NCBI GenBank assembly: GCA_026545765.1
Contig: JAIFAC010000227.1
Coordinates: 1 to 64,000, forward strand
Length of the DNA stretch: 64,000 nt
Source of the DNA: Plantago major
Lineage: Eukaryota; Streptophyta; Magnoliopsida; Lamiales; Plantaginaceae
Reading direction: 5' to 3'
Positions within the stretch are counted from its first letter, which is position 1. Each line of letters starts with the position of its first letter. A program made the position numbers and the translations under genes. Shown here piece by piece: positions 40,510-52,106 of the stretch. Under the pieces are notes generated by a model. That model did not search any database, had not been told where the DNA came from, and saw only the letters and a list, made by a program, of their open reading frames with translations.

Positions 40510-41159
40510 CTCGATTTACGAAAAGCATGAAATGCCTAGTAACAACCAGATGATTCTCAGACATGATGAAGAATTTCCTATGAGAATTCCAGAAATGGAA
40601 ACTGAAGATGTTCATCAGAGAGCTAACTCTGGAAATGACCTCTTCGATGTATGTCCCGTAAAGCTCTCACATCGAAAGCAAGTGTCGACATTCACCGCCT
40701 TCCGAGGTGCAAATGTCACAGACATCAAGAAGTATCAAGTCATAATCATAGTGATTCACATTCATATCACATAGATGTCAACTACTAGCCCTAAACCCAT
40801 GATGAGATGGATCAAGGATCATCCTACGATGTGATCGACCAATCAATCAAGGTGTTAGGACTAGGAGAGCAATAGTGAAAATGCTAATTCTCTCTTTCGA
40901 TGTTTTATCTCAAACATTGAACCAAAACTATAGAAGAAGCATTAAGAGACCAAGACCGGATCTCAAAGAATGCAAGAAGAGTCGATCGCTTGAAAGAAAC
41001 AAAGTCCGGAAAGTAGTTCCATTTGTAGAAGGAATATCTGATTGGAACTAAGTGAGTTTTCGTAAACAAGATGAATGAATCGTGAAATAACCGTAAACAA
41101 AGCAAGGTTGGTTGCAAGGGATTCACCTGCATCAAGGTTTAGATTTTGATTAGTAAAAT
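40510..41159 (+). pseudogene. Copia linker between integrase and reverse transcriptase, degraded
   Basis: The frame EDDSIYEKHEMPSNNQMIL is visible just past 40509 in a shifted phase. Further on there are only fragments. The N-terminal part of the reverse transcriptase (upstream of 41160) could not be read through. Confidence 0.5.
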
Positions 41160-42428
41160 GCACCTGTTGCCAGATTGGATGTAATAAGACTCTATCTTGC
41201 CTTTTCAGCTCATAAACACATTAAAGTTTATCAGATGGATGTCAAGAGTGCATTCTTGAATGGTGAACTTGCTGAGGAAGTCTATGTTGAACAACCACCT
41301 GGCTTTGAAGTTTCCCCAGAAAGTAGAATGGTCTATAAGCTACAGAAAGCTCTTTATGGACTGAAAGAGGCTCCAAGAGCATGGTATGACACTTTGGCCA
41401 AATACCTTCTGGAAAGTGGTTTCAAGAAAGGTGAAGTTGATAAAACTTTATTTACGTTAAATCATGATGGGAAACTACTCTTAGTTCAAGTATATGTTGA
41501 TGACATCATATTTGGATCTAAGGACAAGCAACTTTGTGATGACTTTGCAAATCTCATGAAAAGTAAGTTTGAGATGAGCATGATGGGAGAATTGAACTAT
41601 TTCCTAGGATTGCAAGTCAAGCAACTCAATGATGGAATATTCATTAGTCAGACAAAGTATGCAAAAGACATGCTCACAAAGTTCAATCTTTAGCCTTCTG
41701 AAAAGAATGCTAAGATACCTATGAGCATAGGAACTAAGATGACCTATACTGAATCAGATAAGAGTGTTGATGAACACAAGTATAGGAAATTGATAGGTTC
41801 ACTACTTTACCTTACTGCAAGTAGACCTGATATTCAATATGCAGTTGGAGTGTGTGCTAGATTTCAAACAAATCCAATGCAAACACACTACAACATTGCT
41901 ATGAAAATATTAAGGTATGTGAAAGGTACAGTAGATGTAGGTTTGTGGTATCCTAAAGAAAGTGGATTGAGTTTGGCTGGTTACTCAGATGCTGATTATG
42001 CTGGATCAGTGCTTGATAGGAAAAGTACCGTGAACTTGTCACGGGAACTAGACTTATCTCATGGTTTAGCAAGAAACAAAACTCAATTGCAACTTCTACC
42101 ACAGAGGCTGAATATATTGCTGCTGGTTGTTGTGCAACACAAATTCTGTGGATTCAACAACAACTCAGAGACTATGGACTCAATGAAGAGAAAACTCCCA
42201 TTTTCTGTGATAACACAAGTGCTATTGCAATCAAAAAGAACCCCAAATTCCATGCCAGAACAAAGCACATTGATGTTAGACACCACTTCATCAGAGACCA
42301 TGTTGAGAAAGGCAATATAGAGATACTCAAGATTGGCACAGAAGACCAACTTGCAGATATCTTCACTAAGCCCTTACAAGAAAGCCGGTTCTTGACCTTA
42401 AGACATAATCTTGGATTAATGCAGTAGC
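41160..42428 (+). pseudogene. Copia reverse transcriptase and RNase H
   Basis: The reverse transcriptase core is open from about 41175 to 41693. It includes [15 protein letters not shown] (first catalytic Asp), [11 protein letters not shown] and the catalytic YVDDIIFGS (41493-41519). A TAG at 41691 follows TKFNL. The RNase H part starts near 41721 and includes GSLLYLTASRPDIQYAVG and YSDADYAGS (catalytic Asp). A deletion after DRKST shifts the frame, and the rest of RNase H is recognisable in the shifted frame up to LMQ-TAG at about 42427. Together these convert element RNA to DNA. Not intact. Confidence 0.85.
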
Positions 42429-43162
42429 CTAAGGACTGAAAAATTGTCCTGAATCTCTAAAGTCAGAGTAAGTGAGGTAGAAAAGAAGTAGGCCTCTGAG
42501 AACAGGTTCTCAGAAAGCCAAGTTGATAAGAAGTGATGCAAAGGTTTCTGAGTAGCAATACTTAGAAAGGCAAAACATTTCTGGAACGGGTATCCAGAAA
42601 GGCAAAGGTTGGTACACACTTAATAAGTAAATAAAACTAGAACTTACTTACTGAGAGTGGGTCAAATACATTCAAACAACTGAAGCTTCTGACACTTGAA
42701 TTCAGAAAGCAATTTAGTCATAAAGAGAAATGGACACACAAAGCCCAAAAGGTATAAGTTCTGAAAGTCAAACTTGTGCAATGTCTTGTATTTTTACCAT
42801 TTTCATGATAAACAATATATAGATAAGGACTTGACACTCAGAATGATAAGCTCAAACGATTAAGTGTTCCTACTCTTTACTAAGTGACACAATGAATGTA
42901 GCATATTAAAAATCCATCAAGTCGGCACATTACCATTTGTTGATTGATATCATTACAAGATATTCAATATAAGCCCTTGATGAATAAACGTTTGATCTCA
43001 ATGGTTGAGATTGAAACAAAGCAAGTAATGTCTGTTGAGAAATGCAGATATGGCCCACTACGCATTTAATGAAGTGCAAAGGACGTACCACGCCTATGCA
43101 GATGCAAAAACACGCATTCATATTCAACAGATGTATGTTGTATCTATGTACATTTTGTCTGC

Positions 43163-43174
43163 TATATATATATA
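43163..43174 (+). promoter_or_regulatory. TATA-like box ahead of the Copia extra ORF
   Basis: TATATATATATAGG about 200 bp upstream of the ATG at 43373. Position and sequence suggest a possible internal promoter. No other evidence. Confidence 0.3.
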
Positions 43175-43372
43175 GGATTTGGGCAAAAGAAAAACACTTT
43201 TACCAATTCCGAAATTTCATACTTGCATCAAAACAACAAAATCTCTCAAGATTTCTGCAAAACCCCTTCTGCAAACTTGACTTCTTGTGTTTAAGTCTTC
43301 TGAAAAGATACTAATCCCGAATAATCTTGCAAAACCCCTCTGAGAACACTCATTCAAAACTCTAAATAAGAG

Positions 43373-46300
43373 ATGGCACCCAAGAACCCTAAGGCCGCAT
43401 CAACTGCTCCTACTGAAAAGCAAGGAGGAAAGGAACTTAAGGTGTTGAATAAACGCCTTCTGGGAAAGTTTACCCCATCGGACTGGAACCTAACCACAAA
43501 ATGAATTGGGGAGCTTTTCTAGTAAAAAGATATGTACCAGCAGTTGTACCTTCAAGACCAGAAAGGAAACTGATATTGGGGATGCTGAAGAATTTCCATA
43601 TCTACAAGCTTCTATCTCATTGCACCAAAGGGACTATCCACATCGATGTACCGGAGTTCTATAACAACTCCAAAATCTTCACAAAAGTTGTGAATGATGA
43701 AGAAGAGAAATACATGCGCATCAAGTCCAAGGATAAGAAATTGTTCTAGACTGCAAGACTTTCTGCAAGATATTCCGATTGAAAAATCGAGGAACATTTG
43801 AAGACATCAACATCAAGGACGCTTCCATGATTTAAGGCGTCAAAGATCTATTTGAAGCAATCCAGTTAGAAAATGCAAAAGGTTGCCCAGGAGACTTTGT
43901 TCTGAAAGCCATCAGAACTAGTCATCTTCAGAAACACTGGAGCACTTTAGCTCTTATTCTGGTCCGTTGCTTTGATGGCAACAAAGGAGAAGTAGAACAG
44001 ATAAGCATGGAGAGATGGATGATGATGCATCTTCTGAACAAGAAGCATGAAGGGCAGGAAACCCACTTCAATTGGGGGAAGTACGCCTTCAACAAATTCC
44101 TTGCACATATTGAGGAATTTGAGCCCAAAATCATCAATGGCCTTGCTGAGCCAAAGGCCAATATGCACTTTGGTCTAAGAATATGTTACATTCTGGAAAC
44201 AATGGGAATCACTCTCAGAGTGAGGCAGGAAATCCCAATCACCAACTCCCTTTTCAGACACGCTTTTGAAGAAAAGGAGAAACTTGCTACTGAGAACGCA
44301 TTCAGAAAGGTAGAAGAAGAAGAAACTGCACAACAAGGTGAGGAGGTCTCTGAGCAAGCTCAAACTAAACCTCCAGTTGCCAAGAGAAAGAGGACTCATA
44401 GAAAAAGAGCCTCCAAGCCCCTAAGCATACAAGAGGCGCAAACTTCTGGAGACATGGTCTCAGAAGATGTTGGACGCTCAGAAAGGCAACTCCAGAATCC
44501 CCCAAGAGTCCTGAACCAGAATGCTCCAGAACTCTCTAGAGATGATAGAAATATCATAGATGGGTCTGCACCAACACAGAATAGTGATTCTGAGGATGAT
44601 GAAGTAGTTGCAAAAGTACTCAAAAGATTCAAGTATGAGACTCATGGAGGAGCATCAAGCTGAGCTCTTCAGAAAGACAAGAGCCCCTCTGCCCAGCAGG
44701 AAGAAGAAGGCCTGGGTGAGGAAGATAGAATGATGGAAGATGTTGCCATTGCTTCCACATTCACAATGCCAACACTTAATATTGCTGAAGAAAACCCTGT
44801 TCTTGAACAGGTTCCTCAACCTTCTGAGAGAGCTCAACTCTTAGAAAGGGATCTAACTGAGATGGAGACTCAGAATGATACTGCAGAGGAGAACAACAAT
44901 GAGCACAGAGAGACTGTGGAATCACCACAAGTCCAAGAGATCAATGATTAGCCTGACTCTATTCAGGTAACAAAGATAGTTTGTATCTAACATGTCAACA
45001 TAATTGTATGTTAACTTGTTACTCATAAGCTGTATTTGTTACAGGCCAACATGGAGACACACTTTCAGGGGGAAGAAAACTTGTCCACCCCTTTGAATCA
45101 AGAAGAGGTTCCTCCAACCTCAGAACATCAAGAAGAGCCTGTCCCACAGGTAGTAAAAGTTATCTCTGAACAAGAAATAACTAACTAAAATTGCTCTTAT
45201 GTTCTAATATTCTTAATGTCTCTTCTTAGGCTCCAATTGAGGAAGTAGTGGTGGTGGAACCAACACCCCAAAACCTAGAGATTCCAGAAGCTGAAAAGCT
45301 TTATGAGGAAGTATTTACTGAGCCTTCTGCTGAGAAGGTAAGTAATCAGTAATAGTCTTCTTCAAAAAATGCTCTGGAAAACCCACTACTAAAATCTCTT
45401 ATGTTTGTTCTTACAGGCTCAGTCAGAAGGACAATTGGATGGAGAAACAGTCGTGTTAACTCCTCCAAAGGAAACTAAAACTGCTGAACAAGCAGTATCT
45501 GCAGAAAAGGTTCCAGAAACCCCCAAGGTTTCTGAGAAAGATGCCGCTGAGCTTCCTCACTTGGAAGTAAGTGAAGTCTCAGAAAGCACTTTTCCACACA
45601 TCTTTTCTGTTAACAGTTTCTAAACATATTTGATTTTAATTCTCAGGTTCAAGCAGAAAGAAAGGTTGATGAGGATAAAACTTCTCCTCACACCAAAGTA
45701 TCTGAGGCCTCTATGCCCAAGCAAGCAGAAGTACAGGATAATGAGCCTAGTGTTTCTACATAGGTATGCTCAGAAAGCTTACTTTTGCACACAGATACTA
45801 ACTCAAGTGGTTTGAACAAAACTAACTTGATCCCTTTCTTTCAGACTCAAAGTCTAGTGCCAGTTGATTTACTTAAGGCTTTCCAGAAGCACACTTTAAA
45901 GAAACATCTCAAGTGCTTCAGACAATGGTAGAAACTCAGAAAGGCTGACCTTTCTGAAGTAGCCAGAGTAATCGACGTCCCAGAAAAGAGAGCAATTGCC
46001 TTAAATCTGGAGGATTATATCCATGCATTTTTCCCAACAGAGTCCTACACATTTGCCACTCTGATGCATGAAGACTTCATTCATGAAGTAGCACAAAGAC
46101 TTATAGCAGATTTCAAGTCTGTGGATGCTCAAACCTAAGAGCAGATGGTTACCCATCTCCCTTGCCCAAAGAAGCTCACTACTTATCCTGCTGAACAAGA
46201 AGAAGTTAATGGGAGGATGATTACATTCCCAAATGTGATCAACCTGGTTTCAGAAGATGATGAGGAGATGGACGAAAATGATTATCAAGAACCTCCCTCT

Positions 46301-48631
46301 GAGCATCCAAACCAAGAAACAAAGAACAAGAGTGATGATGATGATGATCAGAATGATGATCCCCAACCTGGACAAGGCGGGATTCAGAAAGCTAGCAAAG
46401 AAAGTGGAGAAAAGGCTACTCCCTCAATTGCTCAGAAAGCTCCATCATCATCACCTCCCAAGTCTCATCAAGATACCCAACAGGCTGAACACAATGATGC
46501 CATAGAAGAAATTTCACCACGAGTTTAGGATTGAACAACTCGTAAAGGTATTGGAAGAAGAGAAGAGAATCAACATTGAGACTCAAGCTCTTGTTGATGA
46601 AAAGGAAGCCAAAATCAAGAAGCTCGAAGAAGCTAATGCCAAGGAATTGGCACTCCTAGATGAGCAAAGAAATTTGAAAAATGCCATTGTTGTCACAGCT
46701 GCTAAAATAGATGCAATGGATCACAATGATGATGAAGAGCATGATGTCGAGATCGCATCAAAGACCTTCTACATCTTCTCGTAAGGCGACACTTGATGGA
46801 AAGCAGAAGAAGATTGTCAATCTGCAAACAATTCAAGAAAAAGATTATGATAGTGATGCTGAAACCCACAACTTGATTACTGAAGCAGAAGATGGCACTC
46901 AGCACAAAAGAGCCCTACTTGCTCCTCATATATTATCTGCACCAAGTAGTTCATAGTTAAGAGCACTGCAAGGAACAGATTCTTTTAGAACTCGTAAAGA
47001 CACTAGTTGCCCAAGACACGTATGCTAAAATTCGTCCCGTAAGAGATGAAGCCATTGTCCGCTTATTTCAACAGAGCAACCAGCATAGCTCTCTCTCAGA
47101 AAGACCTAGGGTTGGTCAGGGATGAGGATTGTAACAATGCTAATGCAGCATTGAATGAAGCCAGCCATGCTGTTCTGCAAGCCAATGCCATCCTAAGGTC
47201 ACTTGAAGAGCTCAACACAAAGGAGCAGGAACTGGTGAGACAGAACAAAGAGCTGAAGAAGGAACTTCAAGAATTAGTCAGGGTGTACAACAATCTCCAA
47301 AAAAACTTTGAAACTCTCTCTGAAGCTTATGCTATCATGAGTCAGTCATTCATGACTAAGGGGGAAGAAGAGATGCCTCAGAAAGGTAGAGGAAGAAAAA
47401 GAAAACAATCAAATCCTCCCTCCTCAAGTCAACTTGTCATTAAGGACACCACTGGAGACACCCTTGCTGAAGAAGTTGTTCCAGATCAACCAAAGGTATA
47501 CGAGGAGTATGATAACTAGGGGAGCCAAGTCCCTTAGAATCTCAGAAGAGAAAAAGACTTCTGAAGAAGAAGAAAAGGAAGAAGGAGAAGTGAGAGGCCA
47601 AGAAAGCTGCAAGTCTCCAATTTTGGACTTCAATGATGATGAGGATGATTCTGATGAACATCCACTTCACAAGAGATGAAGACAAGCAACTACTTCACAA
47701 CCTCCTCTGGCAAAGAAGTTCTTAGCAAAGTAACTCCTTCTGGCAACACCAAGTCTATACAAGGAACATCCACCAGCACAACCCCAAGGCAGGAAGAAAG
47801 GGTTAGAGGATCTCCTGACAGAAGGCCACCAAACAGAAAAGCAAGAAGGGATTTCCAGTTTGGCAGAGTAAACAATGAAACACATCAAGAAAGGCCAATT
47901 GATGCCCACATTGAGTATATGAAGACTAGTAATGAAGAATCTTCATATAGGTGCATGCTAAACAAGAGAGGGTATTGGATTATGGAACTACAACATCTAC
48001 TTGTCAATGATAAGTTTCCAACTCCCATCCTCAACCAGATCCTGAAATGGAGAGAAGGCAAGCCAGAATTGCTAAAACCTGAGCACCTTCATGCCTGGCT
48101 AAACTTTGAAGTAGAAAAGAGGAATGAAGCCAGAAAGATGGATCTTTCTTTTGCCTGTCCTTACCCAAAACCTGATGATGTACACAAGGTAAGAAAACTG
48201 GATGGTAGCTATAGCAGGAAGAACAAACTAGGTGTTTCAACCTATGAGTCATTCTATATGACATTGGATGAATACCTAGATGATATACATTATCTGGAAG
48301 AAATATACAAGTATTTCAACCTGTCTCAGCTGCAAGTAGACCATGCCTGGGTCTGGGGAAAGTACTTCTGGGTCAAACATTTTCATGAAGAATCACAAGC
48401 TTGGCAAGAGTTACCATGAAATATGTGACTTATCCAGAAAGACAGAGCTCTCTGTCAGAAGGATTCTTTATGACTATGTCCAAGAATGCAGAAAAGTGGA
48501 TGATCATGTCAACTGATCCAGAAAAGGTGCTGAAGAACTTGAGGTATCTAAACCCAAGTTGCGTTTTTGAAGACTTGAAGACTAGTAACATTAGAATACT
48601 CTCTTGGAGCTTGGACTCTCCTTTGTTCTAA
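43373..48631 (+). pseudogene. Extra ORF of the Copia element, after pol (spliced, broken)
   Basis: ATG at 43373 starts MAPKNPKAASTAPTEKQGG. A first conserved block (43501-43750, NWGAFLVKRYVPAVVPSRP) and a second (43920-44220, HFNWGKYAFNKFLAHIEEF) resemble the 'putative plant transposon protein' regions of long plant retrotransposons; that match is from memory. A long acidic, Glu/Gln/Pro-rich part follows and is interrupted by five introns (44967-45044, 45150-45229, 45338-45416, 45567-45646, 45764-45844). A coiled-coil region comes next (KKLEEANAKELALL at 46617; LNTKEQELVRQNKELKKEL at 47211). A C-terminal block lies at 47676-48631 (YRCMLNKRGYWIMELQHLL). Several frameshifts and stops break it. 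Sireviruses often carry an envelope-like ORF here. The function is unknown, and no signal peptide or membrane segment was found. Confidence 0.65.
44967..45844 (+). repeat. Array of small exons and introns within the extra ORF
   Basis: Five introns of 78, 80, 79, 80 and 81 bp, each with GT..AG ends and each between codons (phase 0), separate exons of 105, 108, 150 and 117 bp. Exons start with similar codons (Ala-Asn-Met, Ala-Pro-Ile, Ala-Gln-Ser, Val-Gln-Ala, Thr-Gln-Ser) and end in AG or AA before GTA. Introns 4 and 5 also share CTCAGAAAGC and a CTTTTxCACAC stretch. The pattern suggests tandem exon-intron duplication. Confidence 0.75.
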
Positions 48632-48932
48632 TTTACTTAGTATGTTTTATTACTTCAGAATCCTCACGATTGTTTCTAAAAATTCTCTATATGTAAAAGT
48701 TGCATCTCTTTTTGTAAACTATACCTATCTAAAGATCATACTCTCAGATACATTTTAATAGATGACAACTTATCAGCAAAGATCACTTCTTGTGATTTGG
48801 TTGATGTTTACTTTCTGCACTTAATTTAACTAAAATTGAATATCATTTGAAATGATTAAGTGGTGGATTGTTTTTTCTTCCAGGATTACAATTTTGTAAT
48901 AGGACTTGAAAGATAGTCATGGATGACTGATC

Positions 48933-48947
48933 AAAAAGGGGGAAATT
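48933..48947 (+). other. Copia polypurine tract
   Basis: AAAAAGGGGGAAATT immediately before the 3' LTR, the usual second-strand primer site. Confidence 0.85.
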
Positions 48948-50354
48948 TGTTAGGAATATCTTTTAGTATTTTGATCACTCATCACATGTTCTTATCTTAG
49001 CCAGAAAGGTGATTAAGTACTCTTGGTTCACTTGAACATTGTAAAAGAGGAAATCACTGAGTATGATTAGTCTAGTAAATCTTGTATTAGGATTATAGGT
49101 CTCTGAGTGTAATTTTTTATTTCAAGAAGACCATGATGATCAATCTTAGCAATGGAGATTTTCTGAAGATTAGAAGACTGAAGATTGCACAAGGTTTATG
49201 AAGACACAAAGGTTTAGTCTAACTCAGAAAGACTATGTCCTTAATCCTTTCTTAAGTATATTAACTTACTTTCGAAATATAATTCTGGACATATTACATC
49301 ATGAGTATGGAACATGCAAGCCATCAGAAAGGCTCATGTATCCGTTGAGACTAAAGGACAATGAACGATTTATGCATTAAATGCATCGCGTAAATCTTCG
49401 CAAAAAGCAAGTCCTCTCTGAAAAATGAGATAGTGACTTCTAAGTACATAGTTCAAGATATAAACGGATATAATTTGATAGAGAGCATAACGGATATAAT
49501 TCAAACGCCTCTCAAATTTATCTATATATATCACACACTTAGATGCTTGAAGAACATACCTTGGAACGCTCTATCTTGCAAACTTACCATCAAGCAAAGT
49601 ATTCTCTCAAGCACTCTACTACCCTTTCTGAAAGCTTTCTGTTGCTTGAAGAATCACTAGTAGTTCTAAGTTGTCCTGAACCTTAACAAGAGATTGTTAT
49701 TCGTGAAAGAGTTGAACTATCAGATACCCTTTCTGAAGCTCATTCTCCAGAACGGACATCAATTACTTGGGTCAAGAAGAGCGATCGCCATCCACTGAAC
49801 AAGTGTATTAAGTAGTCTCGTTCTGTTTGGCTCTCTGAAAAACATAACTGAAAAGTTATACAAGAAGCCTCTCTGACAAACCTTATAACCAACACCATCA
49901 AGGCGTGGAGTAGAGGAAGTACTTGATTTGGGAAATCAAGGAATAACTCCAAGGTTATCTGAGTAGAGAAAGTACTTAGCTCTAGGAGCTGGGAAATAAC
50001 TCAGGGGGAACATTTGGTTGGGAACCATTTGTTTAAGAATCTTAGAATAGGATTATTGTAAGGTGAACTCAATTATCTGTTCTAGTGAATTCTAGGTCTC
50101 AGAAAGACCGAAGTGGATTAGTTGGAGGATTACGCCACCTCCAGATACCACTATACTTGCTGTGTCATTTACCTTTCTGTATTTACATTTCACCAAAGCA
50201 CACACACACACAAACTTATTGTTTCTGCATTTACCTATCTTAATGTCTTCCGCGCTCTGAATTTAATTTCTGAGAAACTGTGTTTATCGACAAAAGTTTT
50301 AGAAGACTATTCACCCCCCTCTAGTCTTTTACTTTGCCATTATTTGGACCAACA
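48948..50354 (+). repeat. Copia 3' LTR
   Basis: 1407 bp, TGTTAGGAATATC to CCAACA, followed by GTGTG. It keeps CTGA/CAGA triplets at many sites where the 5' LTR has CGA/CGTA. Confidence 0.9.
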
Positions 50355-51399
50355 GTGTGAGAGCCTGAGATCATAAGCTTAGTAAGAAGCTGCACAAGTA
50401 ACTTGGAGGGGGGGGGGGGGGGGGTTAGGACCCGGTTTGCTAAGTGTCAAACCGGTTTGAGACTTTACTCAAGAGAGACTGAAGATCTACTCTGTATAGT
50501 AGTCAAGGTTCAGAAATGATTATTGCCTACCATTATCATGGGAGTGTGTGCCCTATATATAGATTTCTCCCCCAATTGAGAGGGTTCCACCAGATCGTGC
50601 CAAGTGTATGGCCTGGATTGAGCCACCAAGGCTTCAATAGGCCCATGGCCCATTAATAACACTTGCCCCATTCCACTTTGGGCTTTCAGGGGTAGTTTAG
50701 TGATTAATGTGAGAGTTTTAGAGGCTTTGATATAGTCTGCTGCGGGTTAAGGTCCGGCAAGGATGTTGGCCCGACTGCACAAAGTTGCTCATAAGATATT
50801 CTTCTTAGTCTGTTGAGTACCTTTCATTCGGACCTCGTGCCTCGAACCTCCTTACTCCCTAGTGCCAGTTCACTTGGTTGCTTGTGAGGTTGTTGTGTTT
50901 AGTCCGGACGGGTGTCCGGGGCGGACCCATGGTTACGGACCATTGGGAGGGTCGGATCTACTATCCTTTGGTCCCTCCTGTCCCTTTAAACCTGGGCGGG
51001 TCGGACTCCCCGGGGGCTTAGGGTCGGACTGTAAGGTCCCGGACTCAGACAACTTGGGATGCCTTAGGATTCGTTCCAAAGGCGCCTATGATGGATTGGA
51101 CATATTTCCGTATCAATATATGTCCCCCTAGTTTCCAAGTATCTTAGTAAAAGATAGTTGTGGAACTATAGTTGAAAGTAGAGGATGCTTGTTTCTCGTC
51201 CAATCCGGCCCCTAAGTAGAAAAAAGGTGTAATCCGTGCTTCTTGTCGTCCTTAATCTTGATCTCTCTCCCCCCCCCCCTTTTTCTTTCCTTTGTTGCAG
51301 TCCGAGGAAGGAGACTCAGAGTGCAACAAAATTAAAGAAAGAAGGGGTATTTGTAAGCGAGATCAAGTGGACAGAGAACGTCGGAGTTGTACCTATTTG

Positions 51400-51890
51400 T
51401 GGGTGAAGGGATGATCCGAGTGGACGAGAGTCCGTGTGATGATGAGTTGGATCGACCCTCGTAAAAAAGGGAGGGTTTTATCAACCTTGTCGGGATGGTC
51501 CGGAGAGGGACATCCGAACGGACGAGTGTCCGTGTGATGGTGAGGTAAATCATCCTTCCTTGTAAAAGGGGGGGGGGGGGTTTATCAACCTTGCCGGGAT
51601 AGTCTGGAGAGGGACATCCGAACGGACGAGGGTTCGTGTGATGGTGAGGTAAATCATCCTTCCTTGTAAAAAGGGGAGGGTTTTTATCAACCTTGTCGGG
51701 ATGGTCCGAAGAGGGACATCCGAGCGGACGAGGGTCCGTGTGATGGTGAGGTAAATCATCCTTCCTTGTAAAAAGGGGAGGGTTTTTATCAACCTTGTCG
51801 GGATGGTCCGAAGAGGGACATCCGAACAGACGAGGGCCCGTGTGGTGGTGAGGTAAATCATCCTTCCTTTGTAAAAAGGACACGGATCCG
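51400..51890. repeat. ~103-bp tandem repeat in the Tat 3' region
   Basis: Four to five units. Landmark GGGACATCCGAACGGACGAG recurs with its CATCC at 51511, 51615, 51718 and 51819 (spacing 104, 103, 101). Each unit also carries GTGTGATGGTGAGGTAAATC and a variable A/G run. The repeat keeps long minus-strand frames open, which makes them look coding; this is a by-product of the repeat. Confidence 0.85.
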
Positions 51891-52106
51891 AGGCGGAAGA
51901 TGGATTGGCCATCTGAGGGTGTAGTAATGTCCTCTTCTGAGCCTGGTGAAGTTGGTTGTATGTTTTTGTCATCGTAAGGTAAATATTTTGTACCAATGTG
52001 TCAATTCACCTGGTATTGTTGTACTATGCCGTTGGATGAACTGTGGTCTACGATTGAGATTTAATCCCGAAAAATGGCGATGGTTGGGCTTCCTGATTTA
52101 ACCCTC

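Larger units (their letters stand above)
35189..50354 (+). mobile_element. Ty1/copia Sirevirus-like LTR retrotransposon, nested
   Basis: This is a 15.2 kb element with 1.4 kb LTRs (TGTTAGGAATATC to CCAACA), a Met-tRNA-type primer site, a CCHC gag, Copia-order pol (integrase before reverse transcriptase), a 6 kb region after pol with an extra ORF, and a polypurine tract. The large size, long LTRs and extra ORF after pol fit the Sirevirus (SIRE/Maximus) lineage. The insertion lies inside the LTR of a Tat element and is therefore younger than it. Internal frames are broken in gag and at several points in pol, so it is not autonomous as written. Confidence 0.9.
35083..51115 (-). repeat. Tat 3' LTR, split by the Copia insertion
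   Basis: The LTR pieces are 35083-35188 and about 50355-51115, some 865 bp without the insertion. The outer end is the TGTTGAGG terminus. The inner end was placed at 51115 because the minus strand there reads GGGGGACATATAT then TGATACGG, a purine-rich tract followed by TG. A TATA box on the minus strand (CTATATATAG, 50553-50562) would lie about 555 bp into the LTR. The inner boundary is inferred, since the other LTR is incomplete. Confidence 0.7.

Noticed and set aside
47667..48264. Minus-strand frames opposite the Copia extra ORF
   Set aside because: Shadows of the plus-strand coding sequence, without start context or domains.
51332..51996. Two long minus-strand frames (183 and 148 codons) over 51332-51996
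   Set aside because: They are created by the ~103-bp tandem repeat. The residues repeat with the DNA unit and show no domain.
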